NCBI GenBank assembly: GCA_050789255.1
Contig: JBOZRQ010000057.1
Coordinates: forward strand, 143,387-207,386
Reading direction: 5' to 3'
Origin: JBOZRQ01 sp050789255
GTDB taxonomy: Bacteria > Bacillota > Sulfobacillia > Symbiobacteriales > Symbiobacteriaceae
Length of the DNA: 64,000 nt
In this document: positions 32,922 through 40,670 of the stretch, piece by piece
Numbering within the stretch: the stretch's first letter is position 1
Layout of the letters: each line of letters opens with the position of its first letter
The notes under the pieces: generated by a model
Databases searched by the model: none
Seen by the model: only the letters and a program-made list of their open reading frames with translations
What the model was told of the DNA's origin: nothing
Program-made: the position numbers and the translations under genes

Positions 32922-33677
32922 CTACATAGCTTTGACCTCGATCATCTCGCCGTCGGCGGGGATTCGCACCTGGGGCAGAAGGCCCAACTCTTTCTGAAGA
33001 CCTTCCCGGGTGAGCAGGCAGTGGTTCACCGTATCCATATGGACGGCCACCACGGCGGCGCCCGGGGCCGTACGGCAGACCCGGGCTATATCCCGCCCGT
33101 TCATGGTAATGGGCGAGCCGGTCAGGAACTGGGCTGCCCCTGCGTTGACCACCACCACGTCGGGGTTGAAGGTCTCCAGGGTCTCCCGGACGCAGCCGCA
33201 CCAGACGGTGTCGCCGGCCAGGTAGAGCACCGGCTCGCCGGGCGCCCGCAGCACGAACCCCGAGACCTGGCCCATCTTCTGGCCGATCAGCCCGACGCCG
33301 TGCTTTCCGCCGGTCCGGACGACCTCGATGGACTCGAACTCGGCCGCCTCAGCGATGGCCCGGACCTGGCTGAAGCCGTACTCCCGGAGCCGCTGCTCGT
33401 CACCCGGCTGGCAAAGCAAGGGCACGTCTTTCGGAAGCAGCTGCGCCGCGGCCTCATCAAAGTGGTCACGGTGAAGATGCGTGATGATGATCGCATCCAG
33501 CCCCTGCACGACGTCTAAAGGGGGAACGGGCAGCGGGACCAGGGGGAAACGGCGGTCATTCGCGGCGTTCTGCACCGGGGGCATGCTCCCGGCCTCGCCA
33601 AGCATTGGGTCGACCAGAATCCGCCGCCCGGCCATCTCTACGATCAGCGTGGCGTGGCGGATCAGTTGAATACGCAT
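32922..33677 (-). CDS. Metallo-beta-lactamase-fold hydrolase (UlaG/YcjY-like)
   Basis: The 251-residue protein has the MBL motifs: 'LIRHATLIVEMAGRRILVDPM' at the N-terminus, the zinc site T-H-L-H-R-D-H-F-D, 'YLAGDTVW' and a late His in 'VVAVHMDTVNHC'. This branch (L-ascorbate-6-phosphate lactonase-like) hydrolyses unknown esters or lactones. It is divergent from an Lrp-type regulator and is the first gene of a unit with the VOC-GNAT fusion. Confidence 0.88.
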   Translation of the reverse strand: MRIQLIRHATLIVEMAGRRILVDPMLGEAGSMPPVQNAANDRRFPLVPLPVPPLDVVQGLDAIIITHLHRDHFDEAAAQLLPKDVPLLCQPGDEQRLREYGFSQVRAIAEAAEFESIEVVRTGGKHGVGLIGQKMGQVSGFVLRAPGEPVLYLAGDTVWCGCVRETLETFNPDVVVVNAGAAQFLTGSPITMNGRDIARVCRTAPGAAVVAVHMDTVNHCLLTREGLQKELGLLPQVRIPADGEMIEVKAM

Positions 33678-33796
33678 CGGGATGATTCCTCCATATACTT
33701 CCTGCCCACATGATAACCGACCGGCTTTGCCGAATCGATTGTGGCGAGGAAGCGTTCAGGAGCCACGACTTTCATCATGAAAGGATTCGACGCCGC

Positions 33797-34210
33797 ATGC
33801 TTGACCAGACCGATATCGCGATTCTTGAGCTCCTGCGGCAGGACTCCCGGCTGACCTGGAAGGAGGTTGGCGAGCGGGTGCACCTGACGGGGCAGGCCGT
33901 GGCAGGCCGCATCGCCAAACTGCAGGAACTGGGCATCCTACAGGGGTACACCATCCGTGTCGATGAGGAGAAGCTGGGGCGCCCCCTCCTCGCCCTGGTC
34001 ACCGTCTTTATGAAGTCGACGGACCATGCGGGCTTCCGGCGCCTTCTTGCGGCGGAGCCGCTCGTGGAGGAAGCCTTCCGCGTGAGCGGGGAGGGCTGCT
34101 ACTGGCTCCGCGTGCGCTGCTCGGGACAGGAGGAGTTGACCGCACTGCTCGACCGGCTATTGGCCTACGGCAACTACCGGGTCAACCTGAGTCTCGGTCA
34201 AGTCAAGTAA
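33797..34210 (+). CDS. Lrp/AsnC-family transcriptional regulator
   Basis: The 137-residue protein has an AsnC-type HTH ('LDQTDIAILELLRQDSRLTWKEVGERV', recognition helix 'TGQAVAGRIAKLQELGIL') and a C-terminal RAM ligand-binding domain ('LLALVTVFMKSTDHAGFRRLL', 'AFRVSGEGCYWLRVRC'). The start is the ATG at 33797 behind GAAAGGA. Lrp-like proteins form octamers and respond to amino acids. It is divergent from the MBL-fold gene and overlaps the convergent methyltransferase gene by eight bases. Confidence 0.9.
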   Translation: MLDQTDIAILELLRQDSRLTWKEVGERVHLTGQAVAGRIAKLQELGILQGYTIRVDEEKLGRPLLALVTVFMKSTDHAGFRRLLAAEPLVEEAFRVSGEGCYWLRVRCSGQEELTALLDRLLAYGNYRVNLSLGQVK

Positions 34211-34808
34211 CCGAGGCTGTCCCTACAAAGACAGGGGAGTTGGGCGTCACCTTGGTCAGGGAGGACACCTCAAAGCCGGCGCGCCGAATGGCGGCGATGG
34301 TGTCGCGGTTGGGCCGGCACCCCGCCCCGAGCACCCGGTTGACCGGGGTGATGATATCCTGCACCCGGGCCCAGAAGGGGCTCTCCGACCGGACGTGCTC
34401 CATGAACAGAAACCTGCCCCCGGGCTTGAGCACCCGGCGCACTTCGGCCAGGGCCGCCGCCTGGTCCTCCACGCTGCAGAAGACCAGCGTGGATACCACG
34501 GTGTCGAAACTGGCGGTCGGAAAGGGCAACTGCTCGGCAGCCGCCGGAACCAGGTCCACCGGGAGGGCGGCGCCGCGGAGCTTCATCTCCGCCCGCTTAA
34601 GCATGTAGGGATCGGGCTCGGACAGCGTAAGCCGCTCCACCTGGGCGCCCAGGCCGTAAAAGCGGAGGTTCTCGCCGCCGCCTGCGCCTACCTCCAGTAC
34701 GTTCCCGATGGCCGGGCTCACCGCAGCGGGGCGAAAGCGATCCATCTGCTTGTGCATCCGACTCCATACGGCTGCAAAAATCGGGTGACCTTCTCCGAGT
34801 GTTGGCAT
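34203..34808 (-). CDS. Class I SAM-dependent methyltransferase (UbiE-like)
   Basis: The 201-residue protein has motif I 'GNVLEVGAGGGENLRFYG', a post-I acidic region 'LTLSEPDPYMLKRAE' and motif III 'RVLKPGGRFLFMEHVRSESPFW', followed by 'QDIITPVNRVLGAGCRPNRDT', which is typical of the UbiE/phosphatidylethanolamine N-methyltransferase-like branch. ATG 34808 is eight bases after AGGAGG. The substrate is unknown. It is divergent from the TetR gene, whose operator lies between them, so it may be part of the TetR regulon. Confidence 0.88.
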   Translation of the reverse strand: MPTLGEGHPIFAAVWSRMHKQMDRFRPAAVSPAIGNVLEVGAGGGENLRFYGLGAQVERLTLSEPDPYMLKRAEMKLRGAALPVDLVPAAAEQLPFPTASFDTVVSTLVFCSVEDQAAALAEVRRVLKPGGRFLFMEHVRSESPFWARVQDIITPVNRVLGAGCRPNRDTIAAIRRAGFEVSSLTKVTPNSPVFVGTASVT

Positions 34809-34889
34809 GTACAAAACCTCCTATGTGAGAATTGGTGACGATGTGACAATCTCCCGCTTGACACCCCGGTAATTAGCGGATATATTTCA

Positions 34890-34904
34890 CTTAACAGCGT
34901 TAAC
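34890..34904. promoter_or_regulatory. TetR operator candidate 1
   Basis: CTTAACAGCGTTAAC is a near-perfect palindrome in the divergent region before the TetR gene. It matches the site at 35592 in 13 of 15 bases. Confidence 0.65.
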
Positions 34905-34939
34905 CTAGGAACGCAAACGATGTTCAGGAAGTGAATGCC

Positions 34940-35569
34940 GTGTCCCCCACGCAATCCGACCGTGTCCGCAAGGCCAGCCGGGAGCGGAGGGCCCAACAGA
35001 AAGAGGATCTGCGCCAGGCTATATTGGCCGAGGCATCAAAGATTCTGTATGAAAAGGGCTACGAGGGCTTCTCGCTCCGGCAGCTGGCGGAGCGCATCGG
35101 CTACTCGGCCACCACGATCTATCTCTACTTTGAGGACAAGGATGCCCTTCTGATCACCCTGGTGGAAGAGCGGTTCGGCAAGCTCCTGAAGGCGACCGAG
35201 GAAGCCATGACGACGATCAAGGACCCCCTCGAGCGTATTCGGTTCTTCGGCGATGCTTACCTGGAGTTCGGCCTCAGCGACCCGGCGTTCTTCCGGGGGG
35301 TCTACCTGCAGCGGCCGGATCTGCTGGTCCGGGCTCTCGGCCCTGAGCGGGTCTCGCTGAACGGGCACAACAACAAGACGACCCTTCAGGAAGCGATCGA
35401 CGCCGGCATCATCCCACCGTGCAACCTGGAAGACGTCAGCAACGCCATGTGGGCCGCGATTCACGGCCTGGTCACGCTGACGGTCACGATTCCGAAGTTC
35501 TCCCCCGAGCAGATCCAGGGGATGAAAGAGGCATTGACCAACCTCGTTCTCAAAGGCCTGCGCTCCTAG
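34940..35569 (+). CDS. TetR-family repressor
   Basis: The 209-residue protein has a TetR HTH at residues about 25-75 ('ILAEASKILYEKGYEGFSLRQLAERIGYSATTIYLYFEDKDAL') and a C-terminal ligand domain with 'AMWAAIHGLVTL' typical of TetR_C proteins. GTG 34940 is eight bases after GGAAG; a GTG three codons upstream is the alternative. It lies just before the DHA2-type exporter gene. Matching palindromes stand before both genes, so it probably represses itself and the exporter until the exported drug binds. Confidence 0.9.
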   Translation: MSPTQSDRVRKASRERRAQQKEDLRQAILAEASKILYEKGYEGFSLRQLAERIGYSATTIYLYFEDKDALLITLVEERFGKLLKATEEAMTTIKDPLERIRFFGDAYLEFGLSDPAFFRGVYLQRPDLLVRALGPERVSLNGHNNKTTLQEAIDAGIIPPCNLEDVSNAMWAAIHGLVTLTVTIPKFSPEQIQGMKEALTNLVLKGLRS

Positions 35570-35591
35570 CAGGCGTTTCTTTTGGTCCCAA

Positions 35592-35606
35592 CTTAACGGC
35601 GTTAAG
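35592..35606. promoter_or_regulatory. TetR operator candidate 2
   Basis: CTTAACGGCGTTAAG is a palindrome with a central base, 32 bp before the exporter start. It is the counterpart of the site at 34890-34904. Confidence 0.7.
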
Positions 35607-35638
35607 ATAAATAGCAACACTCACCTGGAGGAATTCCC

Positions 35639-37687
35639 ATGCAGGCCTTGAGCCACGGCGCCCCGGCTAACCAGCGAATCGACTACACGAGCACCCTTTC
35701 CGGCAAGCAGAAGCTGGTGATTTTGCTGGGCGTGCTCCTGACCCTGTTCCTCGCCGCCCTCGACCAGACCATTGTGGCGACGGCCCAGCCCGCAATCGTC
35801 AAGGAGTTCCAGGCGATCGACCTGCTCTCGTGGGTGACCACCGGCTACCTGCTGGCCTCTACTTCGATGGTGCCGATCTTCGGCAAGCTGTCCGACCTGT
35901 ACGGCCGCAAGCGGGTGCTGATGACCGGCGCCGTGATCTTCCTGATCGGGTCGGCCCTCTGCGGCACCGCCCAGTCGATGATGCAGCTGATCATCTACCG
36001 TGTGCTGCAGGGCGTAGGCGCCGCCGGCATCGTGTCGGTCTCCTTCGCAGTGCCTGCGGACTTGTGGGTCCCGGCCGAGCGGGCGAAGATTTCGGGGCTG
36101 ATCACCAGCGTGTTCGGTTTGGCCGGCGTGGTCGGGCCCTTCCTCGGCGGGCTTCTGACCGACCACATTAGCTGGCGGGCCGTCTTCTACATCAATGTGC
36201 CGATTGGCGTGATCGCGCTGGCCTTTGTGGCGCTGAAGATGCCCCGGATGGCCAGCGGCCTGCGGGTGGCGATCGACTGGGCTGGCACGGTAACGCTGCT
36301 CACGGCGGTGGTGCCGCTGCTGCTCGCTGTCACCCTGGACAAGACCCTGTACCCGTGGGGGTCGCCCCTGATTCTGAGCCTCTTTGGCGTCGCTGCGGTC
36401 TCCACCGCTGTGTTCCTGGCGGTGGAGGCGCGGGCCGCTTCGCCGCTGTTGCCGCTGGGCCTGTTTCGGAACAAGACCTTTACGGTCTCCAGCCTGGCCT
36501 CCTTCACCTTTGGCGCAGCGTTCTTCGGCTCGATTATCTACCTGGCGATGTTCATGGTTGGCGTGCTCGGGGTGACCGCGACCAAGGCGGGCGGCGCCCT
36601 GATGCCGATGATGGTGGGCATGGTGGGTGGCGCGGTCATCTCCACGATGGGCGCCCAGCGGACAGGCCGCTACAAGCCCTTCCTGCTGGTGGGCGTGGTG
36701 GTGACGGGTCTGGGGCTCTATCTGATGTCGCAGATGACTGTGGACACGACCCTGGCCGGGATTACCTGGCGAATGGTTGTGCTGGGCGTTGGTGTAGGCC
36801 CGATCGCTCCGCTGCTGGCGCTTTCGATCACGAACTCGGTGCCGATCGAGCAGGTGGGCGCCGCCAGCGCCAGCCGCACCTTCTTCCAGAACATCGGACA
36901 GACCGTGGCGGTGGCGATCTTCGGCGTGATTATGAGCACCAACCTGACCGATGCGATGACGGCCCGGATGCGGCCGATCGTGGCGGACCTGCCGCCGGCG
37001 TTCCAAAGTCGCATGGATGTGAATCAGATGAAGAACAGCATGGCCTCGGAGAGCGGTGAGGGCGTCCCGGATGTTTCGGCGAAGATTGCGACCGAGATCA
37101 GCGCTGCCTTTGCGGAGCAACGTGCGCTGGTGACGGCGGCGCTGAAGGAGAACAACGCCGAGGCGCAGCAGAAGCTGGTGGCCAACCCGGACATTCCTAC
37201 TGAGCTGAAGCAGGTGGTGGCGCCGGGCGCCCTGGAGTCGCTGGTGCAGCTCGAGATGGATACGCAGTTCAGCCAGCTGTCGGCGGCGTTGTCGAGCGGT
37301 CGGCCCGAGGCGCTGAGCGCTGTGATGGCCGATCCCCGGGTGCCGGAGGCGCTGAAGCAGGCGGTCGGCAAGGTCCCGCCCGAGGCGCTGCTGGGTCAAG
37401 CCCGCCAGGCCATGGCTGGCATGAAGCCGGCGCTGGTGGAGCAGGCCAGGGCACAGGCGCTCACGACGGCCCTGGCTGGGCTGGATGCTAAGGAGCAGGA
37501 GATGGTCAAGCAGGGGGCGGCGACCGGGGCGAAGATCACCCTGGCGATCAAGGAGAGCTTTGCCGACAGCACGACCCCGATTTATGGGGATGCGGTCTAC
37601 ATCGCTCTGGTGACGCTGCTGCTGCTCTTCTTCCTGCCGGAGATTCCGCTGCGGGGCAGGTCGGTGGAGGTGCCGGTGGGGCACTAA
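35639..37687 (+). CDS. DHA2-type MFS drug exporter with large extracytoplasmic loop
   Basis: The 682-residue protein is a 14-helix EmrB/QacA-type antiporter. It shows 'LFLAALDQTIVATAQPAIV' in helix 1, motif A 'GKLSDLYGRKRVL', the helix 4 motif 'YRVLQGVGAAGI' and motif C 'GLAGVVGPFLGG'. Between the last two helices is an insert of about 180 residues (about 440-640) rich in Ala, Glu, Lys and Gln with repeated 'A-V-x-x-D-P-x-V/I-P-x-E/A-L-K-Q' units. It faces outside and may bind the drug or partner proteins. AGGAGG precedes the ATG. It is likely controlled by the adjacent TetR. Confidence 0.92.
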   Translation: MQALSHGAPANQRIDYTSTLSGKQKLVILLGVLLTLFLAALDQTIVATAQPAIVKEFQAIDLLSWVTTGYLLASTSMVPIFGKLSDLYGRKRVLMTGAVIFLIGSALCGTAQSMMQLIIYRVLQGVGAAGIVSVSFAVPADLWVPAERAKISGLITSVFGLAGVVGPFLGGLLTDHISWRAVFYINVPIGVIALAFVALKMPRMASGLRVAIDWAGTVTLLTAVVPLLLAVTLDKTLYPWGSPLILSLFGVAAVSTAVFLAVEARAASPLLPLGLFRNKTFTVSSLASFTFGAAFFGSIIYLAMFMVGVLGVTATKAGGALMPMMVGMVGGAVISTMGAQRTGRYKPFLLVGVVVTGLGLYLMSQMTVDTTLAGITWRMVVLGVGVGPIAPLLALSITNSVPIEQVGAASASRTFFQNIGQTVAVAIFGVIMSTNLTDAMTARMRPIVADLPPAFQSRMDVNQMKNSMASESGEGVPDVSAKIATEISAAFAEQRALVTAALKENNAEAQQKLVANPDIPTELKQVVAPGALESLVQLEMDTQFSQLSAALSSGRPEALSAVMADPRVPEALKQAVGKVPPEALLGQARQAMAGMKPALVEQARAQALTTALAGLDAKEQEMVKQGAATGAKITLAIKESFADSTTPIYGDAVYIALVTLLLLFFLPEIPLRGRSVEVPVGH

Positions 37688-37689
37688 GC

Positions 37690-38634
37690 CTAGAGGGTGG
37701 CGGCCCAACGCCGGTAATGCAGGCTTTCGGTCTCCAGGTGATCGATCAGCATAGCGTGTGAAGATGTGTCCCTGAGCGGCAGAAGGCCTTCGACCTTCTG
37801 CCGCATTTTGTTGAGTGTCAAGTCCTCCGGCTGGACGATGACCAGGGAGATGCCGTGTACTACGCAGAGGCCGATTTTGAGATAGTCCCGCTCCTGCTGG
37901 CGCACGACCTGCTTCGTGCTGTACTTCTTGGTGGCCCGGTAGTGCTGGGGGCCGTTGAATTCGAAGCCGACCTGGTGGGTCGGGTAGAATCGGTCCAGCT
38001 CCAGCAGTTGGCCTGTCCGGGGGTTGCGGAGGAGACTGGGTTTGCCACCATCGATTGACTCCACGGAGTCGACCAGGAGCGACAGGTACTCTCGCATGAC
38101 AGCTTCGCCGAAGTGGTCGGCATTGGTCAGGCGCAGTTCGGCGGCGGCAATCTCGTTGAGGCCCCGCTCCAGGCCCGGGAAGGACAGCTCGAAGTGGAGC
38201 CTGTCAAGCCGGTTCTTCCGGTTGGCTGTGATCCATTCGGACCTGACCAACTCCGCTACGGCCCTGGCTAGGGTCTTGGGCGTGGCGTGTGCCATTGCGG
38301 CCAGTTCCTCGTAGCTGAAGCTGCCAACAGGGTGGTGGAAGTTGGGCGTCAGGAGAAGAACGCCATACAGCACCTTGGCCTGGGCGCTTACCTTGGGGTC
38401 GGTGAGCAGGGCGCTGGGGATGGGAACCACGGGGGAGTGCGGCGCCCAGGCCGCTCCTGCCAGCTCCTGAAGGGCCCGGTAGACGGTCGTGCGGGAGAGC
38501 CCTGAGGCCGCTGCCAGGGAGTTTGGGCTACCGGGTCCACCTAGCTCGGACACCATCCAGACCACTTTCGCGGCCGGCCCCAGGCCCTTGTGCTGTAGGA
38601 GGGCAACCGGCACCTGCACAGCCTCATGGTTCAT
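37690..38634 (-). CDS. Double winged-helix protein with C-terminal endonuclease-like domain
   Basis: The 314-residue protein has two HTH regions: residues about 20-60 ('LGPAAKVVWMVSELGGPGSPNSLAAASGLSRTTVYRAL'-like start) and about 85-140 ('SAQAKVLYGVLLLT', 'SYEELAAMAHATPKTLARAVAEL'). The C-terminal part has 'LLELDRFYPTHQVGFEFNGPQHY' and 'QERDYLKIGLCVVHGISLVIVQ'. Its acidic strand, E-F-N-G-x-Q-H-Y and following charged helix resemble PD-(D/E)XK/DUF559-type nucleases. It could be a plasmid- or phage-style replication or restriction factor. The function is not established. It is convergent with the exporter gene. Confidence 0.7.
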   Translation of the reverse strand: MNHEAVQVPVALLQHKGLGPAAKVVWMVSELGGPGSPNSLAAASGLSRTTVYRALQELAGAAWAPHSPVVPIPSALLTDPKVSAQAKVLYGVLLLTPNFHHPVGSFSYEELAAMAHATPKTLARAVAELVRSEWITANRKNRLDRLHFELSFPGLERGLNEIAAAELRLTNADHFGEAVMREYLSLLVDSVESIDGGKPSLLRNPRTGQLLELDRFYPTHQVGFEFNGPQHYRATKKYSTKQVVRQQERDYLKIGLCVVHGISLVIVQPEDLTLNKMRQKVEGLLPLRDTSSHAMLIDHLETESLHYRRWAATL

Positions 38635-38684
38635 GGATCACCCCTCCTCTTGTTTACATCCATATTCTCCCATTCAGGTTGATA

Positions 38685-38895
38685 CTCCTGTAATCCTGGG
38701 ACGTCGTCGGGGGGAAAAGGCGTCCCATATTTACGTGAGGATCGGGCGTTGGCTTTCAAAACTACCCCCCACCGGTATCAAAAGACCGATTTCCGGCACG
38801 GCGAGCGCCTGATGTCTGGTCGCTGGAGCCCCGTCACGTAATTGTGGTACACCGATGCCCGGTAGCCGGTGTTTCAAAGTTACGTGAAGGCACGG
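38685..38895. repeat. Paired inverted-repeat element, copy B
   Basis: Two hairpins stand side by side, as at 11264-11486. Arms: 38685-38703 (minus) with 38722-38746 (plus), and 38829-38852 (minus) with 38869-38895 (plus). Loops are about 16-18 nt. The arms follow the same GTGT-NN-CAAA-N-TTACGTGA core with a G/C-rich outer end. The interior has short similarity to copy A (AAAAGACCGATTTCCGG against AAAATCGACCCGG). There is no gene inside. Confidence 0.75.
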
Positions 38896-38914
38896 AAACC
38901 CCTCAGAATAGGGC

Positions 38915-38939
38915 AACCGCCCCCACGAAGGAGGCGGTT
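38915..38939 (-). terminator. Hairpin downstream of the MFS gene
   Basis: AACCGCC and GGCGGTT pair, 20 bases after the MFS stop. Only a short stem is present and there is no clear T-run on the minus strand. Confidence 0.5.
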
Positions 38940-38958
38940 TTGGTGGGGGGTACCCTGA

Positions 38959-40161
38959 TCAAACGGATTCGAGCAGGCGGAGCGAGCGACTGGACCAACC
39001 CACCAGGCCGAGGAGCATGCAGGCAACCCCGGCCAGCGCCAGTGTGGGGCCTGGCCCAAACCGGTCGACCATCAGGCCGCCCAGGGCCGAGCCCAGGGGC
39101 ACGCCCATTTGCGTGACAACCAGGATGAGGCCGAAGACCCGCCCGTAGGACTCGGGCGGCACCGTGCGCTGCCGGGCCGTGATTTCGATGACGTTGTACG
39201 GCGCCCAGGCGACGCCTGCCAGGAACATGAGCACCAGCACCAGCGGCAGGCTGTGCACCCAGACCAACGGGGCTGTGAGGGCGCCCCACAGGAAGGTGAT
39301 CGCCGCAACGGCCCGTCCGGCGGGCCACCGGCCGGCCAGCCCGGAGAGCAAGCCACCCGTCAGGCTGCCCGCCGCAAACACGCTCCAGATCCAGCCCAGC
39401 TCGGTCGCGCCGGCGCCCAGCTGCCGGTCGACGTAGAAGACGAGCGCCACCGGCAGCGGGCCGTAGAAGGTGTTGAGCAGCAACGAGTTGACCGTGAGCG
39501 CCACCAGGGGCCGGGAGCCCAGCAGGAGCCCCACCCCTTCCCGCATGGAGCTCCAGTAGGTCGCCGTCGTACGGCGCACCCGGTCGACCGCCGCAGGCAA
39601 CTGCGTCAGCGCCAGCACGAAGAGCAGGAAGGTGATCCCGTCCACAGTGAGCACGGTCATCGGGTGGAACCAGCGCAGGAGCAGGCCGCCCAGGGCCGGC
39701 CCCGCCAGGTAGGCCACCTGCCACTGCACCTGGTTGAGTGCGTTGGCGGCGGTCAGCAGGTCCGGCTCCGTGACCAGGGCAGGGGTGATCGCAGACTGCC
39801 CCACCTTGGTGAAGGCGCCGAGGAGACCCATGAGCGCCATCGCCACGAAAATGTGCCAGAGCTGCAGCCATCCCTGCAGGAAGAGGACGGGCAGCAGGAG
39901 CGAAATGAGCCCCCGGCCCAGGTTGTCGAGGATCATCAGCCGGCGGCGGGAGCCCTGGTCCAGCAAGGGACCCACCAGGAGGGCGCCGACCGCCGTGAAG
40001 GCCGTGCCCAGGGAGAGCACGGCGCCTACCGCCGATGGCGAGTCGGACTGGAGCTTGACGAACCAGGAGAGCCCGAGCTGGCCGACCTGCGACCCGAGGA
40101 AGTTCACGGTAAGGCCGAGCCAGAACCACCGGTAGCCAGCGTTCAAGAACAGGCGCTTCAC
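38959..40161 (-). CDS. MFS transporter
   Basis: The 400-residue protein has 12 hydrophobic helices of the MFS_3 branch, starting 'KRLFLNAGYRWFWLGLTVNFLGSQVGQLGLSWFV', with 'GPLLDQGSRRRLMILDN' at loop 2-3 and 'YNVIEITARQRTVPPESYGRVFG' at loop 8-9. It should export a small molecule. The GTG start overlaps the stop of the thioredoxin-like selenoprotein gene (GTGA), so its translation depends on ribosomes that read through the UGA of that gene. This would link transporter level to selenium supply. Confidence 0.88.
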   Translation of the reverse strand: MKRLFLNAGYRWFWLGLTVNFLGSQVGQLGLSWFVKLQSDSPSAVGAVLSLGTAFTAVGALLVGPLLDQGSRRRLMILDNLGRGLISLLLPVLFLQGWLQLWHIFVAMALMGLLGAFTKVGQSAITPALVTEPDLLTAANALNQVQWQVAYLAGPALGGLLLRWFHPMTVLTVDGITFLLFVLALTQLPAAVDRVRRTTATYWSSMREGVGLLLGSRPLVALTVNSLLLNTFYGPLPVALVFYVDRQLGAGATELGWIWSVFAAGSLTGGLLSGLAGRWPAGRAVAAITFLWGALTAPLVWVHSLPLVLVLMFLAGVAWAPYNVIEITARQRTVPPESYGRVFGLILVVTQMGVPLGSALGGLMVDRFGPGPTLALAGVACMLLGLVGWSSRSLRLLESV

Positions 40162-40523
40162 AGCACCTCACCGTCGGCGGAGAAGCCCGGCGGGCTGGTC
40201 AGGAAGGGGCGGATGACCTCCTCCGGCGCCGGACCTTGGAGGGAGCGTTGCCAGCGGCCCAGGTCGAATAGACTCAGTAAGGGCAGGCGGGGCCCGACCC
40301 GGAAGTGCTCCCGGACCTGGGCCCAGTGCTCGGGGTTGCCCGAATGGACCTCCAGGCGGTAGAAGTCGATCTCGCCGCCGAGTTCGTTGCTTAGCTGCTC
40401 TACGGTTGGACCCAACCGTTTGCCGAAGTCTCACTCCGGGCAGATCACCAGAATGACAGCCCGCCTGCCCGAGGCGGTGGCTTCACGAATGGCCGGTACG
40501 CTTGAGAACGTCACCTGCTGCAT
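40158..40523 (-). CDS. Thioredoxin-like protein, probable selenoprotein (in-frame UGA at codon 31)
   Basis: From ATG 40523, nine bases after AGGAGGGG, the frame runs to TGA 40158 with one internal UGA (complement 40431-40433). Read as selenocysteine it gives 121 residues with 'RAVILVICPE-U-DFGKRLGPTVEQL', that is C-x-x-U (Cys28, Sec31) at the usual redox site of a thioredoxin fold, followed by helix 2 and later 'VGPRLPLLSLFDLG' as the cis-proline strand. A perfect hairpin starts 11 nt after the UGA. The protein is coupled to the downstream MFS gene (GTGA overlap). It is probably a cytosolic thiol oxidoreductase or peroxidase. Confidence 0.8.
40402..40419 (-). promoter_or_regulatory. Candidate bacterial SECIS hairpin (thioredoxin-like gene)
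   Basis: On the coding strand ACGGTTG and CAACCGT form a perfect stem with a GGTC loop whose first base is 19 nt after the UGA. G occupies the first two loop positions, as in known bacterial SECIS elements. Confidence 0.65.
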
Positions 40524-40670
40524 GGAACAGTCCCCTCCTTACTGCTAATTCACCTATTACAGAACTTCCGTGTGAACTTGGTTCTCCCTCCTCGGCGAAC
40601 CGGAAGGAGAGTTCCCAGGTTTCTTGAAATATGGATCATAAATATTTCGCTTATGGAAAGAGGTGGGGCG

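Noticed and set aside
35621..37708. Open frame of 695 codons opposite the DHA2 exporter
   Set aside because: It is His/Arg/Gln-rich, typical for the reverse of membrane-protein codons, with no start signals.
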